DNA from: Gp13-AA77 sp035578005
GTDB taxonomy: Bacteria > Acidobacteriota > Terriglobia > UBA7540
Length of the DNA stretch: 10,933 nucleotides
Assembly: GCA_035578005.1 (NCBI GenBank)
Contig: DATJYK010000393.1
Location: 1-10,933 of the forward strand
Direction of reading: 5' to 3'
Shown: one piece after another, positions 1-6,642 of the stretch
How the letters are laid out: each line of letters opens with the position of its first letter
Numbering within the stretch: the first letter of the stretch is position 1
Program-made: the position numbers and the translations under genes
The notes under the pieces: model-generated
Database searches by the model: none
The model's input: only the letters and a program-made list of their open reading frames with translations
Told to the model about the DNA's origin: nothing

Positions 1-767
1 ACCTGCGTCGCACTGAGATGGGAAAAGTCAGAAGTCGCAACCTTGCGTGTGTTGTCGTTTTGACTCGGATCCGCGGCTGGATTGGTCCCGGCAGCAGCAA
101 TAGATGCGGTACTCGCCTTCGGATTTGTAATGCTTTTCATCGCCGCTTCCGCCTCGATCTGCGCCTCGCAAATGGTGATAGGGGACGGGCGGGCGAGGAG
201 ACGCGCCGGGGGCACTTTGGTGCTCAGGTAAGAGAGCAGGTTCGGCAAGCTGATGGTGCCAATGGCTGCGCCGCTTCCGGACTTCTTCCTCGTCTGCATG
301 AGCGAAGCCAAAGCGTCAGTCTGGTGCAGCGTCATAGTTCGATTCGTGGAGGAGTTCCGAAGCGCCTCCAGGCTTCTGTCCATGGTACCTTGCTGAGCAT
401 GAGTGAGCTTCCCGCCGGGTGCCAAAAAGTTCGGAGCTGCACGCACGCTGGGTGGATGGCTGCTAGGTTTGAAATTGGCGTCGAACAGCTTCTTCGCGCG
501 GCTTGAAACGTCGACTGTCGGTACACGTTTCTTCAGCTGCTCCGTGATTGCGCTCCGGAGGGCATCGTCGTTCTGAAAAACCGTACTAATTGCCGCGGAT
601 ACTGGGATGCTCGCGACCGCGGATGCAGGCTTAATGACCGACTTGGCCGGGAGGGTTCGTTTCAGAACGGGCGCACGAGACATTTTCGGTTGCGATTGAG
701 GCTGTGGCGCAACTCTCGGCGCCGGTATTGTTCGTTTGACGGCAAGTGATGTCGTTTTCGTTTTCAT
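1..767 (-). CDS. Unrecognised protein, N-terminal 255 codons, runs off left edge
   Basis: Read on the minus strand from the ATG at 767-765, the frame stays open for 255 codons to the window edge, so the C-terminus is missing. An in-frame TGA lies about 20 codons upstream of the ATG, with no other likely start between them. A GAGGAG sequence precedes the ATG by about 12 nt, a slightly long ribosome-binding spacing. The first 60 residues are basic and rich in Pro, Ala, Ser, Thr and Lys (begins MKTKTTSLAVKRTIP). No signal peptide or membrane segment is visible. Later parts look more folded, for example around residues 155-185, with a short helical stretch rich in Glu and Ala around residue 205. 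I recognise no family and assign no function. It lies 169 bp downstream of the AraC-type gene on the same strand, with a copy of a repeat in between. A chance frame of this length is possible in GC-rich DNA, but the composition and upstream site favour a real gene. Confidence 0.6.
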   Translation of the reverse strand, partial: MKTKTTSLAVKRTIPAPRVAPQPQSQPKMSRAPVLKRTLPAKSVIKPASAVASIPVSAAISTVFQNDDALRSAITEQLKKRVPTVDVSSRAKKLFDANFKPSSHPPSVRAAPNFLAPGGKLTHAQQGTMDRSLEALRNSSTNRTMTLHQTDALASLMQTRKKSGSGAAIGTISLPNLLSYLSTKVPPARLLARPSPITICEAQIEAEAAMKSITNPKASTASIAAAGTNPAADPSQNDNTRKVATSDFSHLSATQ

Positions 768-895
768 AGTTATACCCGGCTCCTCACCCAGCCTTTGCAG
801 CTCTGAAGAAACACCTCGGACTTGTTCGCTACAGCTTCAGAGGACCTGGCACTGCTCATCCCAGCCTCCATCTGCCTACGCTCCACCAATAACCC

Positions 896-960
896 GGAAT
901 TCCCTGATTGCAAGCCCAATTGATACGTTTTTCTTGCTATTCATAGGTATTTCTTGCTGC
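896..960. repeat. Direct repeat copy A, downstream end of the AraC gene
   Basis: Aligns without gaps to 1433-1497, 537 bp away in the same orientation. The core 906-960 matches at 41 of 55 positions, and the flank 896-905 adds 6 of 10; weaker similarity may continue to about 880. Inside it, TTCTTGCT occurs at 931-938 and again at 951-958, a 20-bp period. It covers the last codons of the AraC gene and lies 129-193 bp upstream of the ATG at 767. A 22-codon frame (944 to 876, minus) lies across it. The matching peptide frame in copy B lacks the ATG, and the differences show no third-position bias, so I do not call it a gene. Confidence 0.6.
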
Positions 961-1368
961 GTCGCGATCAGTCGTCATTAAGCGATCGTCGATCCTAGGT
1001 TGTTTTCTCAGCGGCGCGCGGCGGTAACGAGAAGGCGTTACGCCATACATATTCCGGAAGTGGCGTATCAACCGGCTCACATCCTCGAAGCCTACGTCAC
1101 CCGCGATCTGCTTGACGCTGAGGTTGGAGGTTTCCAGGAGCTCTTTGGCCCTCCCCAGCCGCGCCATTTTGAGATACTGCCGCGCACTGGTGCCGACTTC
1201 GCTACCAAACACGTGGCAAAGGCGCGAGACAGAAAGGCCCGTCTCCTTCGCCAACTCGGGTAACGTCAACTTCTGGTGCATTCCACCTTGCATCCGCGAT
1301 ACAACCCTGCCGATCCTGGGATCGATTGCAGCGTATTGTGAAACGGCGCAGCTCCTGCTTGTTGCCAT
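937..1368 (-). CDS. AraC-family transcriptional regulator, DNA-binding domain only (143 aa)
   Basis: A cytoplasmic DNA-binding regulator. The AraC/XylS double helix-turn-helix fills most of the protein: first HTH at about residues 36-57 (LPELAKETGLSVSRL), linker helix to about 80, second HTH at about 84-106 (VKQIAGDVGFEDVSRL). The family signature continues with the FRNMYGVTPSRYRR stretch at 104-117. Typical family members have about 250-300 residues with an N-terminal ligand or dimerisation domain. Here only about 30 residues precede the HTH, so effector sensing is absent or done by a partner. The ATG at 1368 has GAGG about 7 nt upstream. The last 25 residues are a charged tail. Related 65-bp repeats sit upstream of this gene and upstream of the next minus-strand gene, suggesting (inference) that it controls itself and that neighbour. 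Family assignment is firm; targets are unknown. Confidence 0.88.
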   Translation of the reverse strand: MATSRSCAVSQYAAIDPRIGRVVSRMQGGMHQKLTLPELAKETGLSVSRLCHVFGSEVGTSARQYLKMARLGRAKELLETSNLSVKQIAGDVGFEDVSRLIRHFRNMYGVTPSRYRRAPLRKQPRIDDRLMTTDRDAARNTYE

Positions 1369-1432
1369 CAGAGGTCCTCGTCACTCAAGCGGGTCTAAGT
1401 TTCCTCAATTTTCACAACCCCACGTGTAACAT

Positions 1433-1497
1433 CGGATTCACGGATTGCAAGCCTTATTGATAGGCGTTTTCTGCTATTCCTATGCGAATCCTGCTGC
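1433..1497. repeat. Direct repeat copy B, upstream of the AraC gene
   Basis: Partner of 896-960 in the same orientation (41 of 55 matches across 1443-1497). It lies 65-129 bp upstream of the AraC gene's ATG. CTGCT occurs at 1471-1475 and 1491-1495, again 20 bp apart, at the same alignment positions as the half-sites in copy A. Its position is where an autoregulatory operator would be expected. Confidence 0.6.
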
Positions 1498-1501
1498 CCG
1501 C

Positions 1502-1544
1502 GGGTGGCGCCTACGTGCCGCTGTTTGGTATGTAGGCGCCATCT
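1502..1544. promoter_or_regulatory. Strong inverted repeat (hairpin) upstream of the AraC gene
   Basis: Perfect 10-bp arms TGGCGCCTAC (1505-1514) and GTAGGCGCCA (1532-1541). Pairing continues inward with G-T, T-A, G-T, C-G, C-G, leaving a 7-nt loop at 1520-1526, and outward by about three more pairs with wobbles. No T-run follows on either strand, so it is not a standard intrinsic terminator. It could be a leader hairpin on the regulator transcript or a dimeric protein-binding site. Confidence 0.5.
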
Positions 1545-1573
1545 CTTGTCTATCCGGCACCGTCGCAATCCAA

Positions 1574-1591
1574 CAGGTAACGCGTAACCTG
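1574..1591. promoter_or_regulatory. Near-perfect 18-bp palindrome, possible operator
   Basis: CAGGTAACGCGTAACCTG is symmetric at 16 of 18 positions and also contains a GTAAC direct repeat. It sits in the divergent intergenic region. The function is unknown, and a chance origin cannot be excluded. Confidence 0.25.
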
Positions 1592-1914
1592 CTCTCGTCA
1601 AACTCAGCCCTCCCGCAAAGCAAGGAACCCAAGAATGCTCCCAGACGGAAAACTCTGAGTGACCCGCTGACCCGCCCGAGCCGATAGCGCCCAGCTTCCG
1701 CCCGAGATGGCGACACTTAGCGCCTCGCACCGCTTCACTGCAATTTTCCAGGTTGAGAAGGGCTCATCTTGCTAAGATGAAGTATCAAGCTAGCCGCGAT
1801 GAGAGCGCGAACCCAAGACTGTTAGACCTGTGCAGTTTCGGCGCGGCAACGTCACGTCGGAGCCGGAAAATTCTTTCTTTGCGACAAACGGGACGCGTCG
1901 GTGCGGCCACAGAT

Positions 1915-1930
1915 TGTGACAGGTGTCACT
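1915..1930. promoter_or_regulatory. CRP/FNR-family-like operator upstream of pntAA
   Basis: The sequence reads TGTGA-N6-TCACT, matching the CRP consensus TGTGA-N6-TCACA at 9 of 10 defined positions. Equivalently it is a perfect 6-2-6 palindrome, GTGACA-GG-TGTCAC (1916-1929). Its centre lies about 93 bp upstream of the pntAA ATG, a plausible activator position. No CRP-like protein is encoded in the window, so the binding factor is inferred. Confidence 0.4.
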
Positions 1931-2015
1931 GAAGCGGTACAGAGGCAGTTGATACGGTAGAGCTTGCATTAGAGGTTGCGGTCAAGCAGATGGTGGCGGA
2001 ATTGGGAGAAAAACG

Positions 2016-3197
2016 ATGATTGTTGGCGTCCCCAGGGAGAGTTTTCCCGGCGAGCGGCGAGTGGCGCTGGTGCCGTCTGTGATTCCGGCGCTCGCCAAGG
2101 CGGGTTTGAGCATGGTGATCGAGGCCGGAGCCGGAACCAGCGCCGGCTACCCTGACGCCGAGTACGAAGCCAAGGGCGCAAAGGTGCTGCCCGAGCGTGC
2201 CCAGGTGTTTCAACAGGCCGACATCATCACGCAAGTGCTGTGCTATGGCTCGAACGATCAGACCGGTAAGGCTGATCTTCCCCTGTTGCGGCGCGATCAA
2301 GTGCTGGTGGGGTTTCTGCGCCCGGTTGGAGCGCTTGAAACGGTCCAGGATATCGCAGCGGCAGGAGTGACGAGCTTCGCCGTGGAGCTGATGCCGCGCA
2401 TCACGCGCGCCCAGAGCATGGACGCCCTTTCATCGATGGCGACGATCTGCGGCTACAAGGCCGTGCTGATCGGCGCGGACACGGTGCCGCGCCTCTTTCC
2501 CATGATGACAACCGCAGCCGGAACCATTTCTCCGGCGCGAGTCTTTATCATCGGCTGTGGCGTGGCCGGTCTGCAAGCGATCGCCACCGCGCGCCGCTTG
2601 GGGGCTGTGACCTCCGCCTATGACCTTCGGCCGGTGGTCAAGGAGCAGGTGCAAAGCCTCGGCGGCCGCTTTGTGGAGCTTCCCATCGAGGCCGCAGACG
2701 CACAGGACGCTCGAGGTTACGCTCGCGCGCAGGACGAATCCTTCTACCAGCGCCAGCGCGAGCTTCTGGGGCGCGTGGTGGCGGAGAGCGACGTGGTGAT
2801 TACCGCAGCGGTGATTCCGGGCAAGCAGTCGCCGATTCTGGTAACCGAAGAGATGGTGAAAAAAATGGCTCCGGGCTCGGCCATTGTGGATCTGGCCGCC
2901 GAACGCGGCGGCAACTGCGAGCTTACCCAGGCCGGCGAGACGGTGGTGAAGCACAGCGTCACCATCGTGGGCGCCATCAATCTTGCCAGCCGAGTGCCCT
3001 ATCACGCCAGCCAGATGTACGCGCGGAATCTCACAGCGTTTCTCACGCACCTGGTGAAAGACGGCAAGCTCCAGCTCAACCCCGAAGACGAAATCACGCG
3101 GGACACGCTGGTGACGCGTGGAGGGCAGATCGTCAACGCCCTGGTTCAGAAGGTTTTTTCGCTGCCCGCCGCCGCCGCGGGCGGGCAAGGTTCGTAG
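2016..3197 (+). CDS. pntAA: NAD(P)+ transhydrogenase (proton-translocating) subunit alpha part 1
   Basis: The soluble NAD(H)-binding domain I of the membrane transhydrogenase, which passes hydride from NADH to NADP+ using the proton gradient. The 393 residues match the usual length of the separate alpha-1 subunit. The N-terminus MIVGVPRE is typical of the alanine dehydrogenase/PntA fold. RAQSMDALSSMA (131-142) is the conserved NAD-contact segment. The Rossmann loop GCGVAG is at 180-185, followed by YDLRP at 202-206. The mobile loop region is about 222-245, and VDLAAERGGNCE (291-302) is strongly family-specific. The ATG has GGGAG 7 nt upstream (2004-2008). First gene of pntAA-pntAB-pntB, with 16 bp to the next start. 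The C-terminal tail is rich in Ala and Gly. A CRP-like site lies upstream. Confidence 0.96.
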   Translation: MIVGVPRESFPGERRVALVPSVIPALAKAGLSMVIEAGAGTSAGYPDAEYEAKGAKVLPERAQVFQQADIITQVLCYGSNDQTGKADLPLLRRDQVLVGFLRPVGALETVQDIAAAGVTSFAVELMPRITRAQSMDALSSMATICGYKAVLIGADTVPRLFPMMTTAAGTISPARVFIIGCGVAGLQAIATARRLGAVTSAYDLRPVVKEQVQSLGGRFVELPIEAADAQDARGYARAQDESFYQRQRELLGRVVAESDVVITAAVIPGKQSPILVTEEMVKKMAPGSAIVDLAAERGGNCELTQAGETVVKHSVTIVGAINLASRVPYHASQMYARNLTAFLTHLVKDGKLQLNPEDEITRDTLVTRGGQIVNALVQKVFSLPAAAAGGQGS

Positions 3198-3213
3198 CGC
3201 TCAGGAGGAAATT

Positions 3214-3510
3214 GTGCCTTCAGATTTTACTTCCAGCCTGTACGTGTTTGTGCTCGCGGGATTCATCGGCTTTGAGGTCATCCGGCGCGTCTCGCCGCTG
3301 CTGCACACGCCGCTGATGTCACTCACCAACGCGCTCGACGCCATCGTAGTGATCGCAGCGATTATCATCACCGGCCGGCACGAGTCTACGCTTTCCACCA
3401 TCTTGGGAACCGTTGCGGTGGCCGCCGCCTTCAGCAACATGGTGGGCGGATTCCTCATCACGGATCGCATGCTGCGCATGTTCAAACTCAGCGGACGCAA
3501 AAAACAATGA
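3214..3510 (+). CDS. pntAB: NAD(P)+ transhydrogenase subunit alpha part 2 (membrane)
   Basis: Small integral membrane subunit (domain IIa) of the transhydrogenase, 98 residues. I chose the GTG at 3214 because AGGAGG (3203-3208) sits 5 nt before it and family-like sequence begins right there. The frame is open back to 3118, but that part overlaps pntAA and does not resemble the family. Hydrophobic segments lie at about 9-22, 41-53 and 60-82. FIGFEVIRRVSPLLHTPLMS (17-36) continues into LTNALDAI, the conserved core near the membrane entry. In Escherichia coli this part is fused to domain I; the split form seen here is known from Rhodospirillum and many other bacteria, so it is not a frameshift. 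It shares an ATGA overlap with pntB. Confidence 0.93.
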   Translation: MPSDFTSSLYVFVLAGFIGFEVIRRVSPLLHTPLMSLTNALDAIVVIAAIIITGRHESTLSTILGTVAVAAAFSNMVGGFLITDRMLRMFKLSGRKKQ

Positions 3511-4904
3511 CCACACTTTCCACGCAGCAAATCGTCGACTTCGCGTATATCGCCGCCGTGGCGCTGTTCATTCTGTCACTCAAGTGGCTCAGTTCGCCGT
3601 CAACCGCGCGGCACGGCGTGCTGGCGGGAGAAATCGGCGCGGCCGTGGCGGTTATCACCACGTTCTTCAATCCCGGCCTCGTCGAATACCGGTGGATTCT
3701 GTTGGGTCTCGCGGCCGGCGCCATTATCGGCGTGCCGCTCGGCATGGTCCACATGACCGCCGTTCCTCAACGGACCGCCATGAGCCACGCTTTCGGCGCG
3801 CTCGCGGCCTCGATGATCGGCATCTCCGAATACTACGTGCGCACCCCGCACATCACGGCCTTTGGGATGACGGAGATCTCGCTTGAAGTGATTATCGGCT
3901 CGCTAAGCTTTACGGGCAGTTTAATTGCAGCCGGCAAACTTCAAGAGTTGTTGCCGCAACGCCCCATCGTTTACAAGGGACAGAACTTCGTGAGCCTTTC
4001 GGTGCTTGGCGCGGCGATTGTGATCGCACTCATCATGATGATTCACCCCGAGTATAAGTCGCTGTTCCCGGCCATGGTGATTATTTCGTTGCTCTTCGGG
4101 GTGCTTCTGGTGACGCCGATCGGCGGCGCCGACATGCCCACGGTGATCTCGCTGCTGAACTCTTACGTGGGACTTTCCGCGGCCCTGTTGGGCTTTGTGC
4201 TGAGCAGCAAGGTGCTGGTTGTGGCCGGAGCGCTCGACGGCTCTTCTGGTTTCATTCTGTCCGTGATCATGTGCAAGGCCATGAACCGGTCATTCACCAA
4301 CGTTATGTTCGGCGCTTTCGGGCAGCTCCAGGTTTCCGCGGCCGGCGTCCAGGAAGAACGCACCGTGCACAGCGCCAGCCCCGAAGAGGCAGCGGCCATT
4401 CTGTGCGCCGCCAACAGCGTGGTGGTAGTTCCGGGTTACGGCATGGCCGTAGCGCAGGCGCAGCACAAGGTGCGCGAACTGTTTGACTCGCTGACCAAAC
4501 GCGGCGTCGACATGAAGTTTGCCATTCATCCGGTTGCCGGCCGCATGCCCGGCCACATGAACGTGCTGTTGGCCGAAGCTGATGTTCCCTACGACAAACT
4601 GATTGACATGGAATCCGCCAACAGCGAAATGGCTCAGACCGATGTGGCGCTCATCATCGGAGCCAACGACGTTACGAACCCCGCGGCCAAGACGGATCAG
4701 TCGAGCCCTATCTACGGGATGCCGGTCATCGAAGTGGATCATGCCCGCACGGTGATGGTGATCAAGCGCAGCTTGAATCCGGGATTCGCCGGTATCGATA
4801 ATCCGCTCTACTATATGGACAAAACCTTGATGCTATTTGGCGACGCCAAGGCCTTCGTGGGCTCGGTCGTGCGAGAGCTCGCTGGCGGCGATCACGCCGG
4901 ATAG
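3507..4904 (+). CDS. pntB: NAD(P)+ transhydrogenase subunit beta
   Basis: Beta subunit: a membrane domain IIb (about residues 1-265, multiple hydrophobic helices) that forms the proton channel with PntAB, followed by the NADP(H)-binding domain III. The domain III motifs are intact: PGYGMAVAQ (309-317), HPVAGRMPGH (341-350), GANDVTNPAA (385-394) and the KRSLNPGFAG segment that closes over NADP. Length 465 aa is normal for the family. The ATG overlaps the pntAB stop as ATGA (3507-3510), implying translational coupling, and no strong ribosome-binding site is visible. It is the last gene of the operon and runs into the convergent glucanase gene, with 27 bp between the two stops. Confidence 0.97.
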   Translation: MTTLSTQQIVDFAYIAAVALFILSLKWLSSPSTARHGVLAGEIGAAVAVITTFFNPGLVEYRWILLGLAAGAIIGVPLGMVHMTAVPQRTAMSHAFGALAASMIGISEYYVRTPHITAFGMTEISLEVIIGSLSFTGSLIAAGKLQELLPQRPIVYKGQNFVSLSVLGAAIVIALIMMIHPEYKSLFPAMVIISLLFGVLLVTPIGGADMPTVISLLNSYVGLSAALLGFVLSSKVLVVAGALDGSSGFILSVIMCKAMNRSFTNVMFGAFGQLQVSAAGVQEERTVHSASPEEAAAILCAANSVVVVPGYGMAVAQAQHKVRELFDSLTKRGVDMKFAIHPVAGRMPGHMNVLLAEADVPYDKLIDMESANSEMAQTDVALIIGANDVTNPAAKTDQSSPIYGMPVIEVDHARTVMVIKRSLNPGFAGIDNPLYYMDKTLMLFGDAKAFVGSVVRELAGGDHAG

Positions 4905-4911
4905 TCGTGTC

Positions 4912-4928
4912 TGGTCAGCTCGGGACCA
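4912..4928. terminator. Small hairpin between convergent operons, possible bidirectional terminator
   Basis: TGGTC (4912-4916) and GACCA (4924-4928) form a 5-bp stem with a 7-nt loop in the 27-bp gap between pntB and the GH16 gene. It lacks a T-run on either strand, so it would be weak as an intrinsic terminator. Support is mainly positional. Confidence 0.25.
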
Positions 4929-4931
4929 AGG

Positions 4932-5921
4932 CTAAGGCGCTGCGGGCTGCTGCGCGTAAACCCGAACATAATCCACCAACATTTGCTGCGGGAAACGAGT
5001 GGAATCGTCGGGACTGCCTGGCCAGTCGCCGCCGACCGCCAAGTTCAGAAGCACGAAGAACGGGTGATCGAACACCCAGCCTGTTCGTTTGGGCAGGCCG
5101 GAAGGCGTGCCGGTTTCGTAGAGGTTGCCGTCGACATAGAAGCGAATGGCTTTGGGCTCCCATTCGACAGCAAAAATGTGGAAGGCGTCAGAAAAGCTCT
5201 GACGGGCAGGAAGCGTGTAGACGGCCGTCATATCATCGGTGCCGGAGCCGGAAGGCCTAGGTCCGTGGATACTTCCATGAACCTTCGACGGCTCCTTGCC
5301 GATGTTTTCCATGATGTCGATCTCGCCACACCGTGGCCAGCCAACCTTGTCAATGTCGTCGCCGAGCATCCAGAACGCAGGCCACATGCCTTGCCCGTGA
5401 GGAATCTTGATGCGCGCTTCAAAGCGGCCATAGGCTTGGGAAAATAAACCCTGCGATTTGAGACGCGCTGACGTGTAATCGCGTTTCACGGCGCTCTGCA
5501 TTGCGGTGCCCGATCCGGCCGGTTGATTCTCATCCTGGCCCTTGGGCCGAACATTCGGACCCGTATACTTTTCCTTCACCGCGGTGATCACCAGATTGCC
5601 GCCCTGCACCACGACGTTTCGCGGCGAGTTTGTATAGTATTCAAGCTCGTCGTTGCCCCAGCCGTCGCCGTCCACTCCGATGTCATAAGTCCACTTTCGA
5701 GGGTCGGGCGCTGATCCATCGGGTCCGTTGAACTCGTCGCTCCAAACCAGCCGCCCGTTGGCCGTCGCGGCGCTGGTTTGAGCGCTCGCATTGACCGCGG
5801 TGAGAGCGGACGCGGTCAATGCCACAAGCACCAAGAACTGCACCGGATAGGATAGAGCGGTTAATCTTTGACGGCAAGAGCGGCAAAAAGCTCCGATCTG
5901 CGGACTGCGAAAGAAATTCAC
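4932..5921 (-). CDS. Secreted GH16-family beta-glucanase (laminarinase-like)
   Basis: Glycoside hydrolase family 16, probably an endo-acting beta-1,3(1,3-1,4)-glucanase working outside the cytoplasm. From the GTG at 5921 it has 329 residues. A basic stretch is followed by a hydrophobic core at about 27-42 and a likely signal peptidase site after Ala-Ser-Ala (45-47). The domain begins near LVWSDEFNG (58-66). The catalytic strand GEIDIMENIG carries the nucleophile E200, helper D202 and acid/base E205. GMWPAFWMLGD (178-188) lies just before it, and a C-terminal VDYVRVY strand ends the domain, as in laminarinase-type members. The GTG overlaps the preceding oxidase gene's stop as GTGA. Alternatives are a GTG at 5924 and a TTG at 5981 (349 aa), but the latter lies deeper in the upstream gene without a ribosome-binding site. 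Substrate is inferred from family only. It is an unusual tail gene for a respiratory operon. Confidence 0.92.
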   Translation of the reverse strand: MNFFRSPQIGAFCRSCRQRLTALSYPVQFLVLVALTASALTAVNASAQTSAATANGRLVWSDEFNGPDGSAPDPRKWTYDIGVDGDGWGNDELEYYTNSPRNVVVQGGNLVITAVKEKYTGPNVRPKGQDENQPAGSGTAMQSAVKRDYTSARLKSQGLFSQAYGRFEARIKIPHGQGMWPAFWMLGDDIDKVGWPRCGEIDIMENIGKEPSKVHGSIHGPRPSGSGTDDMTAVYTLPARQSFSDAFHIFAVEWEPKAIRFYVDGNLYETGTPSGLPKRTGWVFDHPFFVLLNLAVGGDWPGSPDDSTRFPQQMLVDYVRVYAQQPAAP

Positions 5922-6598
5922 CACCGCATCACCAACAGTACGGCAAATACGCTGAACCAGAGTGCGTCCATGAAGTGCCAATAAATGCTGGTAACGTCCA
6001 CCACCGTGCGTCTTTTCAGTCCCCAGCGGATCTCGCGAGTTTTCAACACGAGATAGGCAAGGGCAAGAATGCCACCCAATAAGTGTAGGCCATGAGCCGC
6101 CGTAATCACATAGAAGAACGCGCCGCTGGGATTGCCCGCGAGATACACGCCAGCGGCAGCGAGCTGTTGCCAGGCAGCCAACTGACCGGCGAGAAAAGCA
6201 AGCCCCAACGCCAGGGTGGCGTAAAGCCAGCCCCGGTAGGCGCGCATGCGGTCGGCCGAGAGGGCGGAACGGGATCGTTCCAAGGTTACGCTGCTCACGG
6301 CCAGCAATATCGTGTTGAGGTAGAGCACGGGAGGAAACGGAGTGTGAGCCCAGCCAGTCGCAATTTTCAGGCGCGTGACGAAAATCAGCGTCAGACTGGC
6401 GAACAGCATTGAGATTGAGGCAATCCCGGCATAAATCCCGGCGCGGCAGGCCGAGGCCGGCGTGGCGGAACCCATGGGGTTCCAGTTCCCGAAGCCGTCG
6501 CCGCCGCCGCCGAGGTCGATACTGGTCGGACCGCCACCAGAGCGCGAGAGTTCGCAGTCAGTTGAAGAAGGAATCGAAGGAGAGACCGAAGTGGGCAT
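5918..6598 (-). CDS. Second cytochrome c oxidase subunit III-like protein
   Basis: Heme-copper oxidase subunit III family membrane protein, 226 residues from the ATG at 6598. A TTG ten codons upstream (6628) is possible, but neither has a clear ribosome-binding site. The first 50 residues are a soluble Gly/Pro/Ser-rich tail with GGGPTSIDLGGGGDGFG at 21-37. Five hydrophobic segments follow, at about 53-75, 90-103, 120-142, 159-177 and 199-222. SGAFFYVITAAHGLHLLGG (158-176) and YWHFMDALWF (206-215) are the subunit III signatures and parallel the equivalent motifs in ctaE. It is divergent from ctaE, so not a recent duplicate. It may be an accessory or alternative subunit III. It is the sixth gene of the oxidase operon, and its stop overlaps the likely start of the glucanase gene. 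Confidence 0.85.
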   Translation of the reverse strand: MPTSVSPSIPSSTDCELSRSGGGPTSIDLGGGGDGFGNWNPMGSATPASACRAGIYAGIASISMLFASLTLIFVTRLKIATGWAHTPFPPVLYLNTILLAVSSVTLERSRSALSADRMRAYRGWLYATLALGLAFLAGQLAAWQQLAAAGVYLAGNPSGAFFYVITAAHGLHLLGGILALAYLVLKTREIRWGLKRRTVVDVTSIYWHFMDALWFSVFAVLLVMRW

Positions 6599-6642
6599 CA
6601 ACCAAACCTGGGCGCGATCGCAGCCCAAGAGCGAGCGGTAAA

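Larger units (their letters stand above)
1369..2015. other. Divergent intergenic region between the regulator and the transhydrogenase operon
   Basis: 647 bp with no convincing gene. A 111-codon minus-strand frame (1730-1395) has no recognisable domain and an Arg/Cys/His-rich composition typical of a chance frame. The region contains repeat copy B, a strong hairpin, a near-palindrome and a CRP-like site, each listed separately. It must hold the start signals for both the minus-strand regulator and the plus-strand pnt operon. Confidence 0.7.

Noticed and set aside
18..506. 162-codon plus-strand frame
   Set aside because: Opposite the longer, more protein-like minus frame from 767; Arg-rich shadow composition.
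1395..1730. 111-codon minus-strand frame upstream of the AraC gene
   Set aside because: Chance-like composition, no domain, and it runs through repeat copy B and the hairpin.
1737..1836. tRNA-Ser(GCT)-like anticodon arm, TCATC-TTGCTAA-GATGA at 1764-1780, with a D-arm-like stretch before it
   Set aside because: No T-arm (no GGTTCGAAT-like segment) and no proper acceptor stem at the right spacing. At most a chance or relic hairpin.
2430..3188. 252-codon minus-strand frame opposite pntAA
   Set aside because: Antisense shadow of a clearly identified gene; His/Arg-rich with no domain.
3118..3213. Upstream extension of pntAB to an ATG at 3118
   Set aside because: Overlaps pntAA, does not resemble the family, and a strong AGGAGG precedes the GTG at 3214.
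2016..3510. Possible frameshift splitting a single fused PntA
   Set aside because: The separate alpha-1 and alpha-2 subunits are a normal arrangement; a stop, ribosome-binding site and start lie between them.
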